Of a stretch of DNA of 64,000 nt, positions 8,907 to 18,128 are shown piece after piece. Where the stretch lies: contig NZ_QPMH01000019.1 in assembly GCF_003344765.1 (NCBI RefSeq), positions 1 to 64,000 of the forward strand, written 5' to 3'. The notes under the pieces are model-generated. The model saw only the letters and a list, made by a program, of their open reading frames with translations. It searched no databases and was not told the origin of the DNA. Position numbers and translations under genes: made by a program. Numbering within the stretch: position 1 is the first letter of the stretch; the number at the start of each line of letters is the position of its first letter. Origin of the DNA: Ferruginivarius sediminum (GTDB lineage: Bacteria; Pseudomonadota; Alphaproteobacteria; Kiloniellales; Rhodovibrionaceae).

Positions 8907-10466
8907 TTGAACGGCAACGGTGACCGCGTCGCCGTTATCGGGGCCGGGGTCGCTGGTTTGGTCACGGCGCTCTCGCTGTCGCCGATGCCTGTCGTCCTGA
9001 TCACTTGCAGCCGCCTGCCCTCGGACGCCGCAACGGCATGGGCGCAAGGTGGTATCGCGGCGGCCATGGGCGAGGATGACGCGCCCGAGTTGCACGCCGC
9101 CGACACGCTGGCGGCGGGGGCCGGGATCAGCGAGCCGCATGTCGCCCGGATGGTCACGCGGGACGCCGCCGATGGTATCGCGGCGCTGGCGGCCTGGGGC
9201 GTGAGCTTCGACCGCGATATCGGGGGCGCGCTGGCGCTGGGCCTGGAAGGCGCGCATTCCCGCCGGCGCATCCTGCATGCTGGCGGCGACGGGTCGGGCG
9301 CGGCGATCCTGAGCGCGCTGCTTGCTGCCGCGCGCGCCAGCGCTTCCATCGACATCGTCGAGGGATTCCAGGCTACGGACATCGTTCTGCGGGACGGCCG
9401 CGCCGTCGGCCTCGCGGGCTCCAAGGCAGGGCGCTCGACAGTCCTGCCCGCGCGCGCCGTCGTTCTGGCAACGGGCGGGGTCGGCGGCCTCTACGCCGCC
9501 ACCACGAACCCAAGGGGCGCGGTGGGCAGCGGCCTTGCCCTGGCGGCCCGCGCGGGCGCCGTGCTGCGCGATATCGAGTTCGTGCAATTCCATCCGACGG
9601 CCATGGCGCTCGGCGGCGACCCGATGCCGCTTGCCACGGAAGCGCTGCGCGGCGAAGGCGCGCAACTGATCGATGCCGGAGGAAACCGGATCATGGCCGA
9701 GGTTCCAGGTGGCGACCTGGCGCCAAGGGACATCGTCAGCAGGGCGGTGTGGGCGCGGATGGCGGCCGGCGAGACCGTGTACCTGGACGGACGCACGGCC
9801 ATCGGCGCCGCGTTTTCTCGTCGCTTTCCCACGGTGACGCGGTACTGCCACGCCGCTGGCCTTGATCCAGCGACACAGCCGATTCCGGTGCGTCCGGCGG
9901 CCCATTACCACATGGGCGGCATCCGCGTGGATACGCGCGGGCGTAGCTCGGTCCCCGGCCTCTGGGCCTGCGGCGAGGTCGCGGCCACGGGGCTGCATGG
10001 CGCCAACCGGCTGGCCAGCAATTCGCTGCTGGAAGCGGTCGTCTATGGCCGGCGGGTGGCGGCGGATATTTGCGGTCAGACACTGCCGGTACGCCAGGAC
10101 ATTTCTGCCCGAGCACGCCCGACGCCTTCCGCCGAAGGCAGGGTAGACAGCGGACGGCTGGCGCGGATCCGAGCGCTGATGGACAGATGCGTGGGCGTCG
10201 TCCGCGACCATGATGGCTTGAGCACGGCCCGTCAGCGGCTCGTCCGGATGGCGCGCAACCCGGCCTTGACGGCGTTCGATGCCAACACGGCCCTGGTCGC
10301 CCTGGTCATCGCGGAAGCGGCGCTGCGGCGCCAGGAAAGCTGGGGCGGGCACTATCGCCGCGATTATCCCGACGCATCGCCGGCATGGCGCCGCCACGGC
10401 GATATCACGCTGGCCGAAATCGCAACGTTGGACGAAGCTGCCGAACTTGCTGGAGAACGTGGATGA
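8907..10466 (+). CDS. nadB: L-aspartate oxidase
   Basis: NadB oxidises L-aspartate to iminoaspartate, the substrate handed to NadA. The 519-residue flavoprotein has the N-terminal FAD motif VAVIGAGVAGLVTA, the active-site region QFHPTAMALGGDPMPLATEALRGEG, HYHMGGI and the C-terminal GLHGANRLASNSLLEAV. The start is uncertain: TTG 8907 has GAGGTGGG about 10 bases upstream and puts the FAD motif at the usual distance; GTG 8892, two bases after the nadA stop, is the alternative. It ends in an ATGA overlap with nadC. Confidence 0.94.
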   Translation: MNGNGDRVAVIGAGVAGLVTALSLSPMPVVLITCSRLPSDAATAWAQGGIAAAMGEDDAPELHAADTLAAGAGISEPHVARMVTRDAADGIAALAAWGVSFDRDIGGALALGLEGAHSRRRILHAGGDGSGAAILSALLAAARASASIDIVEGFQATDIVLRDGRAVGLAGSKAGRSTVLPARAVVLATGGVGGLYAATTNPRGAVGSGLALAARAGAVLRDIEFVQFHPTAMALGGDPMPLATEALRGEGAQLIDAGGNRIMAEVPGGDLAPRDIVSRAVWARMAAGETVYLDGRTAIGAAFSRRFPTVTRYCHAAGLDPATQPIPVRPAAHYHMGGIRVDTRGRSSVPGLWACGEVAATGLHGANRLASNSLLEAVVYGRRVAADICGQTLPVRQDISARARPTPSAEGRVDSGRLARIRALMDRCVGVVRDHDGLSTARQRLVRMARNPALTAFDANTALVALVIAEAALRRQESWGGHYRRDYPDASPAWRRHGDITLAEIATLDEAAELAGERG

Positions 10467-11341
10467 CAACGATCGTCGATCCCTTGCCGACCCTGCTGGT
10501 CGAGCCCGTCGTTCGTGCCGCACTTCGGGAAGACCTGGGGCGGGCGGGCGATATCACCTCGACCGCCGTGATTGGACGGGGCGCGAAGTGCAAGGCCGTG
10601 GTCGCCGCACGCGTGGCCGGTACTTTGGCCGGCACCGACGCGGCGGCGCTGGCTTTCCGTCTGCTCGATCCCGAAATCGCCATTGCGGTGGATCGGCCGG
10701 ACGGCGCGACGGTCGAGCCCGGCGATATCGTGATGCGGATCGACGGGCCGGCCCGCAGCGTCCTCGCCGCGGAGCGCGTGGCGCTGAACCTTCTGTGCCA
10801 TCTCTCCGGCGTGGCGACCAGCACGGCGACCCTGGCGTGCGCGGCGCGGCCGCACCGGGCGCGCATTACCTGCACGCGCAAGACCACGCCGAACCTGCGC
10901 GCGCTGGAGAAGCACGCCGTGCGGGCCGGCGGCGGAGTCAGCCACCGCTTCGGCCTCGACGACGGCGTGCTGATCAAGGACAACCACATCGCCATCGCCG
11001 GCGGTATCACCCGCGCGGTGCGCGATGCCCGCCGCGCCAGCGGCCACATGGTCCGGATCGAAGTGGAGGTCGACGACCTCGCGGGGCTGGAGGAAGCGCT
11101 GGCGGCCGGTGTGGACGCCGTATTGCTGGATAACATGCCGCCGGCAACGCTGCGCGAGGCCGTCGCTAGGATCGACGGGCGGGCGATTGCCGAGGCATCG
11201 GGGCGTATCACTGCCGAAACCGTCGCGGATGTCGCCGCAACCGGCGTCGACCTGATCTCGGCGGGCTGGATCACGCACAGCGCACCCGCCCTCGACCTGG
11301 GCCTCGACATCGAAAGCGCGCCTGCCAACCCTGTATTTTAG
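10463..11341 (+). CDS. nadC: Nicotinate-nucleotide pyrophosphorylase (quinolinate phosphoribosyltransferase)
   Basis: This cytosolic enzyme converts quinolinate and PRPP to nicotinate mononucleotide, completing the de novo branch encoded by nadABC. The 292-residue sequence has the family hallmarks ALREDLGRAGDITS, NLLCHLSGVAT, ITCTRKTTPNLRALEKHAV, HRFGLDDGVLIKDNH and VDAVLLDN. The ATG overlaps the nadB stop (ATGA), indicating translational coupling, which fixes the start despite an open frame upstream. Confidence 0.97.
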   Translation: MTTIVDPLPTLLVEPVVRAALREDLGRAGDITSTAVIGRGAKCKAVVAARVAGTLAGTDAAALAFRLLDPEIAIAVDRPDGATVEPGDIVMRIDGPARSVLAAERVALNLLCHLSGVATSTATLACAARPHRARITCTRKTTPNLRALEKHAVRAGGGVSHRFGLDDGVLIKDNHIAIAGGITRAVRDARRASGHMVRIEVEVDDLAGLEEALAAGVDAVLLDNMPPATLREAVARIDGRAIAEASGRITAETVADVAATGVDLISAGWITHSAPALDLGLDIESAPANPVF

Positions 11342-11478
11342 CGCGATAACTTCCCGGTGGCGCAAAACTGCTAGCTGCCGTCGCTGTCTCGAAAGCCGCT
11401 CTGAAAGCCCCGGACTTAGACACGACGGAAGGCTTTGAGGGTCTGGCAAACATATCGCGGCGCCATCGGGAGGCGGAG

Positions 11479-13914
11479 ATGAGAGAACATGCACGCGTGG
11501 TCGTGATCGGCGGCGGGGTCGTCGGCGTCAGCACGCTGTATCACCTGGCGAAGAAGGGCTGGACGGACTGCGTCCTGGTCGAGCGGACCGAGCTGACGGC
11601 CGGTTCCACGTGGCATGCCGCGGGCCTGCTGCCGCTGTTCAACATGAGCTATTCGGTGGGCCAGCTCCATCAGTACTCCGTCGAGCTCTACAAGAACCTG
11701 GAGGAGGAGACCGGCCAGAACGTCTCCTTCCACGTCAACGGCAACCTGCGGCTTGCCGCCACGCGCGACCGGATGGACGAGTACCGCAACTACGCCTGTA
11801 CGGCGGACACCATCGGCGTCCATTACGAGTTCCTGACGCCGTCGGAGGTGAAATCGCTGTGGCCGCTGGCCTACACCGACGACCTCGAAGGCGCGATCTT
11901 CCACCCCACGGACGGCCATATCGCGCCGGCGGACCTGACGATGGCGCTGGCCCGGGGTGCGCGCACGCGCGGGGCGGAGATCTACCAGCATACCCCCGTC
12001 ACCGGCATCTCGCAGAAGCCCAACGGCGAGTGGGTGGTCCACACCGCCAAGGGCGACATCACCTGCGAGCACATTGTCCAGGCAACGGGCAACTACGCCC
12101 GCGAGACGGCGGCGATGGTGGGTCTCGACATCCCTTCGATCCCGGTCGAGCACCAGTACATCGTGACCGACACCGTACCCGAGCTGAAAGAGTACCGCGA
12201 GGCCGGCAACAAGGAGCTGCCGGTGCTGCGCGACAGCGACACCAGCTATTACCTGCGCGAGGAGCGCATGGGCTGGCTGCTCGGCCCCTACGAGAAGGGC
12301 GCGCCGGCGCGCTTTGCGGACGGTGTGCCAGAGAGCTTCGAGAAGGATCTGTTCCCGGGCGATCTGGACCGCCTGATGCCGCACATCGAGGCTTGCATCC
12401 ACCGGGTGCCCAGCTTCGAGAGCGCCGGCATCAAGGACATCGTCAACGGTCCGATCGCCTATACGCCCGACGGCAGCCCGATGGTCGGCCCGGCGTTCAG
12501 CCTGCGCAACTACTGGCTGTCGGAAGGCCATTCCTTCGGCATTACCGCCGCCGGCGGCGCCGGCTGGCAGCTTGCCGAGTGGATCGTCGAGGGTGAGCCC
12601 TCGGTGGACATGAACGGCGTCGACCCGCGCCGCTTCGGCGCCTACGCCAACAAGAACTACGCCATCCGCAAGAACGAGGAGGCGTACGAGCACGTCTTCG
12701 TCATCCACTATCCCACCGAGGAGCGTCCCGCCGCCCGTCCGCAGAAGCGCAGCCCGATCTGGCCGCACCTGGACAAGGCGAATGCGGTCTGGGGCCAGCG
12801 CCACGGCTGGGAGCGCGCCAACTTCTTCGCGCCCAGCGTCGAGGCCCGCAAGGACCACTGGAGCTTCCGCCGCGCCGACTGGTTCGCCCAGGTGGGCGAG
12901 GAAGTCCGCGCCATGCGCGAGCGCGTGGGCATCATGGATCTGTCGCCCTTCTCCAAGTACGAGGTCGAGGGGCCCGGCGCGCAGGATTTCCTGGACGGCC
13001 TGATCGCCAACGTGCTGCCGAAGAAGGTGGGCCGCATCAACCTGACCCACGCGCTGATGCCCTCGGGCTCGGTGAACTGCGAGTTCACCATCACCCGTCT
13101 GGCCGAGGACCGCTTCTGGGTCATCGCCCCGCAGGCCGCGGACCGGCACCACTACGACTTCCTGCTGAAGAACCTGCCGGACGACCGCTCGGTGTCGCTG
13201 ACGCACCTCACAGGGCGCTACGGCTGCCTGATGCTCGCCGGGCCCCATGCCCGCAAGGTGCTGGAGAAGCTGGCCGACGGCGACGTCTCCAAAGAGAACT
13301 TCAAGTGGCTCAGCATGAAGGAGATGGCCATCGGGCTTGCCAGCGACGTGCGCGCCATGCGCGTGAACTTCGTCGGCTCGCTTGGCTGGGAGCTGCACGT
13401 GCCGATGGAATACATGGCCACGCTCTACGAGCAGCTCTGGGACGCCGGCAAGGAGTTCGACATCGCCAACGTCGGCATGCGGGCCATGGACTCGATGCGC
13501 CTTGAGAAGTCGTACCGCATGTGGGCCACCGACCTGAACCAGGAGAACACCATCCTGGAGGCCAGCATGGATCGCTTCGTGCGGCTGAATAAGGGCAACT
13601 TCGTCGGTCGCGACGCGCTGGTAAGGCAGCAGCAGGAGGGCGTTCCCAACCGCTTCGTGACGCTGGAGATCGACGCCGAGGACGCCGATGCCTTCGGCAA
13701 TGAGCCGGTGATGATCGACGGCGAGGTGGTGGGGCGCGCCACCGCCGGCGGCTTCGGCCACTACGTCCAGAAATCGCTGATGATGGGCTACGTGCGCACC
13801 GATGTCGCCAACGAGGGGCAAGAGGTGAAGGTCCGCCTGCTGGACCAGGAGCGTCCGGCCCGCATCATCCCGGAAAGCCCGTACGATCCGGAGAACGAAG
13901 CTTTGCGCGCATAA
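11479..13914 (+). CDS. Dimethylglycine/sarcosine dehydrogenase-family flavoprotein (DAO + GcvT fusion)
   Basis: An 811-residue two-part enzyme. The N-terminal DAO-type FAD domain has VVVIGGGVVG (about 8-16) and GSTWHAAGL, whose His46 corresponds to the His that covalently holds FAD in dimethylglycine and sarcosine dehydrogenases. The C-terminal half is GcvT/aminomethyltransferase-like (FSKYEVEGPGAQDFLDGL ... GSLGWELHVPMEYM ... RMEKS-like RLEKSYRMWATDL), which accepts the formaldehyde unit on tetrahydrofolate. The exact N-methylated substrate cannot be read from sequence. Electrons would go to ETF: etfB lies 168 bases downstream and ETF-QO is also in the window. GGGAGGCGGAG precedes the ATG. 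Confidence 0.9.
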   Translation: MREHARVVVIGGGVVGVSTLYHLAKKGWTDCVLVERTELTAGSTWHAAGLLPLFNMSYSVGQLHQYSVELYKNLEEETGQNVSFHVNGNLRLAATRDRMDEYRNYACTADTIGVHYEFLTPSEVKSLWPLAYTDDLEGAIFHPTDGHIAPADLTMALARGARTRGAEIYQHTPVTGISQKPNGEWVVHTAKGDITCEHIVQATGNYARETAAMVGLDIPSIPVEHQYIVTDTVPELKEYREAGNKELPVLRDSDTSYYLREERMGWLLGPYEKGAPARFADGVPESFEKDLFPGDLDRLMPHIEACIHRVPSFESAGIKDIVNGPIAYTPDGSPMVGPAFSLRNYWLSEGHSFGITAAGGAGWQLAEWIVEGEPSVDMNGVDPRRFGAYANKNYAIRKNEEAYEHVFVIHYPTEERPAARPQKRSPIWPHLDKANAVWGQRHGWERANFFAPSVEARKDHWSFRRADWFAQVGEEVRAMRERVGIMDLSPFSKYEVEGPGAQDFLDGLIANVLPKKVGRINLTHALMPSGSVNCEFTITRLAEDRFWVIAPQAADRHHYDFLLKNLPDDRSVSLTHLTGRYGCLMLAGPHARKVLEKLADGDVSKENFKWLSMKEMAIGLASDVRAMRVNFVGSLGWELHVPMEYMATLYEQLWDAGKEFDIANVGMRAMDSMRLEKSYRMWATDLNQENTILEASMDRFVRLNKGNFVGRDALVRQQQEGVPNRFVTLEIDAEDADAFGNEPVMIDGEVVGRATAGGFGHYVQKSLMMGYVRTDVANEGQEVKVRLLDQERPARIIPESPYDPENEALRA

Positions 13915-13991
13915 GTCGCGGACCTTCCGCCATCGGCGGTGTCGGGGCAGGCGAAACCGCCGGCCGGGCGCCGCCGATTCCGGTGGGTGCG

Positions 13992-14020
13992 TTGACACCC
14001 GCCGAGCCGGCTGCTAATCA
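13992..14020 (+). promoter_or_regulatory. Sigma-70-like promoter of etfB
   Basis: TTGACA (13992-13997), a 17-base spacer and TAATCA (14015-14020) lie 63 bases before the etfB ATG. The -35 is perfect and the spacing optimal; the -10 is a moderate match. It suggests etfB can be transcribed separately from the upstream dehydrogenase. Confidence 0.55.
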
Positions 14021-14082
14021 GCGGCCCGCTTCTTCGACCGGCCCGAAGTGCCGCCGTTCAACCGAATGTTCGTGGGACAGCG

Positions 14083-14832
14083 ATGAAGGTTCTGGTTCCC
14101 GTCAAGCGCGTGCTTGACCCCTACGTGAAGGTCCGCGTCAAGCAGGACAAGTCCGGCGTGGATCTGTCCAATGCCAAGATGGCCATGAATCCCTTCTGCG
14201 AGATTGCCGTCGAGCAGGCGGTCCGTTTGAAGGAGCAGGGTGTCGCCAGCGAGGTGGTCGTCGTTTCCGCCGGTCCGCAGCAGTCGCAGGAGACGCTGCG
14301 CACGGGTCTGGCGATGGGCGCGGATCGCGGAGTCCTGATCCCCACCGACGTGGCGCTGGAGCCGCTGGCGATTGCCAAGCTGCTGAAGGCCGTCGTGGAC
14401 AAGGAGGATCCGGGCCTCGTACTGATGGGCAAGCAGGCCGTCGACGGCGACAACAACCAGACCGGTCAGATGTTGGCCGCGCTGCTGGGCTGGGCGCAGG
14501 GCACCTTTATCTCGAAGGTGGAACTGCAGGACGGCGCCGCGCAGGTAACACGTGAAATCGACGGCGGCCTCGAGACGCTGCAGGTGAAGCTGCCGGCGGT
14601 CCTGACCGTCGACCTGCGCCTGTGCGAGCCGCGCTACGCCTCGCTGCCGAATATCATGAAGGCGAAGAAGAAGCCGATCGACACCCACTCGCCGGAAGAT
14701 CTCGGCGTGGACGTCACCCCGCGCCTGCAGGTCAGCCGCGTGGAGGAACCGCCGGCGCGCCAGGCCGGGATCAAGGTCGAAAGCGTGCAGGAACTCGTCA
14801 AGAAACTGCACGAAGAGGCCAAGGTTATTTAA
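14083..14832 (+). CDS. etfB: Electron transfer flavoprotein beta subunit
   Basis: The small ETF subunit (249 residues) binds AMP and, with EtfA, shuttles electrons from acyl-CoA and methylamine dehydrogenases to ETF-QO. It starts [17 protein letters not shown] as usual, has the [18 protein letters not shown] block, and the recognition-loop region [21 protein letters not shown]. Unusually, no etfA follows: the gene ends in a terminator and the next gene is an unrelated Sel1 protein. The partner must be encoded elsewhere. The proximity to the dimethylglycine-dehydrogenase-type gene fits an ETF role in methyl-group oxidation. Confidence 0.97.
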   Translation: MKVLVPVKRVLDPYVKVRVKQDKSGVDLSNAKMAMNPFCEIAVEQAVRLKEQGVASEVVVVSAGPQQSQETLRTGLAMGADRGVLIPTDVALEPLAIAKLLKAVVDKEDPGLVLMGKQAVDGDNNQTGQMLAALLGWAQGTFISKVELQDGAAQVTREIDGGLETLQVKLPAVLTVDLRLCEPRYASLPNIMKAKKKPIDTHSPEDLGVDVTPRLQVSRVEEPPARQAGIKVESVQELVKKLHEEAKVI

Positions 14833-14898
14833 ACCGGCTTTGCCGATTCGGCTCTCGGGCGCGGTCGCGCTCGGTTGAACTGCCGGCCCGAGAAATCG

Positions 14899-14943
14899 CG
14901 CCCCGGTGCAGTATCGCAATTGCGGTTCCGTCCGGGGCGTTTT
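14899..14943 (+). terminator. Rho-independent terminator after etfB
   Basis: CGCCCCGG (14899-14906) pairs with CCGGGGCG (14932-14939), followed by TTTT. A small internal palindrome (CGCAATTGCG) sits in the loop. It closes the etfB transcript, consistent with the absence of etfA. Confidence 0.75.
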
Positions 14944-15207
14944 GCATGCCAGACCTCTGTGCGGGCTACATTCGTTTGCCATTGCCGTGACGCCTCCAGG
15001 ATCCTGCGTATTTTGCGCCCCGTGGCCGTTTCCTCTATAAGGGCGAAGGGGGATTTCGACGCGAGGTAGGGAGACGTTGATGGGCGTCTTGACCCAGTGG
15101 CGGCGCCCGAGGGCAGGCTGCTTCGATATTCGTATTGGCGAATTGCCATGGTGCGGGCGCCTGACAGCTACGGCGGTTTCCTTCTCGCGTCCGGTGGGAA
15201 CGTCCCG
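14944..15207. other. Intergenic region upstream of the Sel1 gene
   Basis: Counting the terminator, 375 bases separate etfB and the chosen Sel1 start. An open frame from 15097 continues into the Sel1 gene but reads as leader sequence. No other gene is seen. Confidence 0.4.
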
Positions 15208-15912
15208 ATGCCTCTGAGCGCGGTGTCGGTACGCTTTGCCGCCGTTCTTGCCCTGGCGCTCACGGTTTGGTCACTCCTCCCGCCTCCCGCGATGGCGCGC
15301 GACCCGCTGTGGTACGAATTGCCGTGGGATGCGCGCATGGGACTGAGCTGGTTCAAGGAACGCGCGGAACGCGGCGATGTCGAGGCCATGTACCGCATGG
15401 GCCTGCTCTACGAAACAAGCGTGAGCGGCACGCGCAGCCTGGAAAAAGCGTTCACGTGGTACCGCCGCGCGGCCGAGGCAGGGCACGCCCGCGCGCAATT
15501 CAAGCTGGGCACTTTCCATCAGACGGGTGCTATCGGAAAGGTGGACATGCTCGCCGCCGCCCGCTGGTACGCCGCCGCCGCCGAGCAGGGCGTGGCGAGG
15601 GCGGTGCATAACCTGGGCGTGCTGACCGAGCGCGGACTGGGCCGCCAAAAGGATCCGGCGCGCGCCGCGGCGCTGTATCGCCAGGCGGCACGTGCCGGCG
15701 TGGACGAGGCGTGGATGAGCCTGGGTCTGCTTTATGCCGCCGGCACGGGCGTGAAGCAGGACCTTGTGGAGGCCTACGCGCTCATCTCCCGCGCGGCTTC
15801 CGCCGGGGTGCCGGGGGCGGCAGGGTCGATCGAGCGGCTTGCGAAGCGGATGACCGAGCCACAGCAGGCCAGGGCGAGGACACGGGCAAAGGCGCTGGCC
15901 GCCGTGGAATAG
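15208..15912 (+). CDS. Exported Sel1-repeat (TPR-like) protein
   Basis: A 234-residue protein beginning with a signal peptide (hydrophobic stretch AAVLALALTVWSLL, likely cut after PAMA), so periplasmic. About four Sel1 repeats of roughly 36 residues follow (MYRMGLLYETS, AQFKLGTFHQTG, VHNLGVLTERGLG, MSLGLLYAAGTG). Sel1 repeats form alpha-solenoids for protein interaction; the partner is unknown. ATG 15208 is preferred over 15148 or 15097 because it puts the signal peptide first, although the ribosome-binding site (GGTGGGA) is weak. Confidence 0.82.
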   Translation: MPLSAVSVRFAAVLALALTVWSLLPPPAMARDPLWYELPWDARMGLSWFKERAERGDVEAMYRMGLLYETSVSGTRSLEKAFTWYRRAAEAGHARAQFKLGTFHQTGAIGKVDMLAAARWYAAAAEQGVARAVHNLGVLTERGLGRQKDPARAAALYRQAARAGVDEAWMSLGLLYAAGTGVKQDLVEAYALISRAASAGVPGAAGSIERLAKRMTEPQQARARTRAKALAAVE

Positions 15913-15937
15913 CGGTTCCATTCGGAATCGTTCCCGA

Positions 15938-15997
15938 TTTTCCACAGATTGAAATAGCAATCCCCAGGTTTATCCACAAATTCGAGATTTATCCCCA
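15938..15997 (+). other. Cluster of three DnaA-box-like 9-mers
   Basis: TTTTCCACA (15938-15946), TTATCCACA (15970-15978, an exact consensus DnaA box) and TTATCCCCA (15989-15997) lie in the same orientation within 60 bases. The segment is less GC-rich than its neighbours. It sits between convergent genes, where a promoter role is unlikely, so it may be a DnaA-binding or origin-like site. No typical origin-flanking genes are present, so oriC status is doubtful. Confidence 0.5.
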
Positions 15998-16004
15998 GGA
16001 TCGA

Positions 16005-16343
16005 TCAGATTTCCGGTCCCTCGAATGGATGCCGCCCGTCGCGGTCCTCGATCTCGATCACCCAGAGGTCCGGGTCGCGCTTGACGGCGCGGGCGATGTA
16101 GGCATCCGCTTCGGCTTCGCCGACATACTTGCCCTGCATAGCCGGAAGCCAGCCCAGCCGGCCGTCGATATCGCGGGCCTGCGTCAGGATGCGGCAGCCG
16201 TGCTCCAGCATGTTCAGCTTCAGTACCACCATGCCGCCGCCGGCGTCGCCACGGTGGGCCACCGTGGCGAAGATGCCCTCGGCGAAGCAGCGGCGCAGAT
16301 GGGCACGCACCCAGAGGTCTGTTGGCAGTCGGTCGTCGCTCAT
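16005..16343 (-). CDS. DUF1491 family protein
   Basis: A 112-residue protein matching the alphaproteobacterial family DUF1491: LPTDLWVRAHLRRCFAEG at the N-terminus, an RGDAGGGMVVLKLN block, GRLGWLPAM, and the C-terminal RDPDLWVIEIEDRDGRHPF. The function is unknown. The ATG at 16343 is preferred over a TTG nine bases upstream. It is convergent with the Sel1 gene; the DnaA-box cluster lies just beyond its stop. Confidence 0.88.
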   Translation of the reverse strand: MSDDRLPTDLWVRAHLRRCFAEGIFATVAHRGDAGGGMVVLKLNMLEHGCRILTQARDIDGRLGWLPAMQGKYVGEAEADAYIARAVKRDPDLWVIEIEDRDGRHPFEGPEI

Positions 16344-16491
16344 GCGGCGCAACCTAACCGCTTTCGCCGCCCGGCGCGAGACGCGGGATGCATCGCTTCG
16401 CCTTGACGGCGCGCGCCGATGACGGGCAGATAGCCGGCACCGGGCCGTCCAGAGTGGCCGGGGAGCGAGGCAGTAAGGCGAGGGCGCGTAT

Positions 16492-16926
16492 ATGGCACAC
16501 GGTACGATGCGGACATTCGGCTATCCCAACACCCTGGTTCGCGAGTACGATCACTGGACCGCCCAGCTTCGCCCCAAGCAGGCGACGCTGGGCGCCCTGG
16601 CGATGATCTGCAAGAGCGAGGTCACGGCCTTTTCCGATATCGGCGCCGAGGCTTTCGCTGAGATGCCGCGCGTGATCGGGGACATCGAGACGGTGCTCTC
16701 GCAACTGTTTGGCTACGAAAAGATCAACTATCTGATGCTGATGATGGTGGACCCCGAGGTGCATTTCCACGTGCTGCCGCGCTATGCCGCGACACAGACG
16801 TTCCAGGGAGTCTCCTTCGCCGATCCGGGTTGGCCCGGCCCGCCCGACTTGACGCACGCGGCGGAGGCCGGCGAGGTGGTGCAGGCGCGGCTGCTGGAGC
16901 GGCTTCGCGCTACCTGGCCAGGCTAG
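16492..16926 (+). CDS. HIT-domain nucleotide hydrolase/transferase
   Basis: A 144-residue HIT-superfamily protein with the active-site motif PEVHFHVLPRY (His-x-His with a downstream Arg rather than the full H-x-H-x-H, as in the diadenosine-polyphosphate-hydrolase-like branch). The N-terminal part TLVREYDHWTAQLRPKQATLGAL is the usual substrate-site region. It probably cleaves dinucleoside polyphosphates or nucleoside phosphoramidates. It lies 28 bases before lptF and is probably in the same transcript. Confidence 0.85.
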   Translation: MAHGTMRTFGYPNTLVREYDHWTAQLRPKQATLGALAMICKSEVTAFSDIGAEAFAEMPRVIGDIETVLSQLFGYEKINYLMLMMVDPEVHFHVLPRYAATQTFQGVSFADPGWPGPPDLTHAAEAGEVVQARLLERLRATWPG

Positions 16927-16954
16927 GCAAAGCGCCGGAGAGACACCCGAAGCG

Positions 16955-18127
16955 ATGCGCACGCTGTCCCGCTATATCCTCCGCCGCGTCTTCTGGCCGT
17001 TCGCGTTTGGACTGCTGGTGGTTCTTCTGGCGCTCTCGCTGGAGCGGCTGCTGCGCATCGTGCAGACGATCACCGACCAGGGTGCGCCGATCAGCGATGC
17101 GCTGCGGATCCTGAGCTATCTGGTCCCGCACTACCTGGGGCTGGCCGTGCCCGCCGCGCTGTTCCTGGCGGTGCTCCTGGCAATGCGGCAGCTTTACACA
17201 AGCTCGGAGCTGGCGGCGATTCTGAGCGCGGGAATCCCCGTGCGCCGGCTGTTGAGGCCGATTCTGGGCTTCTCCCTGGTGTTGGCCGTGTTCATGCTGG
17301 TCAACGTCGGTTATCTGCAACCCCATTCCCGCTATGCCTATCGCGCGACGATGCACGAGATTACCGAGGCGACCCTGGCCTTCCGCCTGCAGCCCGGTGT
17401 CTTCCACCGCATCAATGACCGCCTTATCGTCCGCGCCGACGAGGTGTCGCGCGGCGGTCGGATCATGGAACGCTTCTTTACCGAGATCGAATCCCGCGGC
17501 GGTGCGCGCACGATCATCACCGCGCGCGAGGCGCGGGTGGTCAGCGAGCCGGCCGATGGTGCGCTGGTAATCCGCATGCACGACGGGACGGTGGTCCGCG
17601 AGGGGCTTGGCGAAACGGCGCAGTCCGTGCGCTTCGACGAGTACGCCTGGCAGCCGCCCGTGGACGGCTCAGCGCCCTACGGCCCACGCGGGCACGGCGA
17701 GCGGGAGTTCACGCTGGACGAACTGGCGCGGGGCGGGGCAGCCGAATTGCCCAACGACACGACCCCCGCCGAGGTGCGGGCGGAGATGCACGCGCGGCTG
17801 GTTGGGGTTGCGTCCCTGCCGGTGCTGGCCGTGCTGGCGGTGCCGCTGGCACTGTTCGGCGGCGGGCGCACCGGCCGCGCCTATGGGTTGATCCTGGGCA
17901 TCGCGCTTCTGGTGCTTTACGAGAAGGTCGTCGGCTTCGCGGAGGCCTTCGCCTCGGACGGCGCGGTGCCGGTATGGCTTGCATTGTGGTCGCCGTTCGT
18001 ATGCCTGCTGGCGCTGGCCTGGTTCCTTTTGCGCCATGCATCCGAAGGCGGCGGGCGGAGCCTGCGGGCGTGGCTGCGGCCCCGGCCGGCGGAGCGCCGG
18101 CCGGCCACTGGCGTTGCGGCGGAGTAA
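16955..18127 (+). CDS. lptF: LPS export ABC transporter permease LptF
   Basis: LptF with LptG forms the inner-membrane permease that extracts lipopolysaccharide for transport by LptB2FGC. The 390-residue protein begins LSRYILRRVFWPFAFGLLVV, has TM helices at about 12-35, 55-80 and 97-118, a periplasmic beta-jellyroll (about 125-270) and three C-terminal TM helices (about 275-375). The order HIT-lptF-lptG is typical of alphaproteobacteria. One base separates it from lptG. Confidence 0.95.
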   Translation: MRTLSRYILRRVFWPFAFGLLVVLLALSLERLLRIVQTITDQGAPISDALRILSYLVPHYLGLAVPAALFLAVLLAMRQLYTSSELAAILSAGIPVRRLLRPILGFSLVLAVFMLVNVGYLQPHSRYAYRATMHEITEATLAFRLQPGVFHRINDRLIVRADEVSRGGRIMERFFTEIESRGGARTIITAREARVVSEPADGALVIRMHDGTVVREGLGETAQSVRFDEYAWQPPVDGSAPYGPRGHGEREFTLDELARGGAAELPNDTTPAEVRAEMHARLVGVASLPVLAVLAVPLALFGGGRTGRAYGLILGIALLVLYEKVVGFAEAFASDGAVPVWLALWSPFVCLLALAWFLLRHASEGGGRSLRAWLRPRPAERRPATGVAAE

Positions 18128-18128
18128 G

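Noticed and set aside
11416..13998. An 860-codon minus-strand frame opposite the dimethylglycine-dehydrogenase-type gene
   Set aside because: Same mirror-frame composition; the plus strand carries an intact FAD and GcvT protein.
15938..15997. Claiming this DnaA-box cluster as oriC
   Set aside because: Only three boxes, and none of the usual origin-flanking genes is present; reported as a binding-site candidate only.
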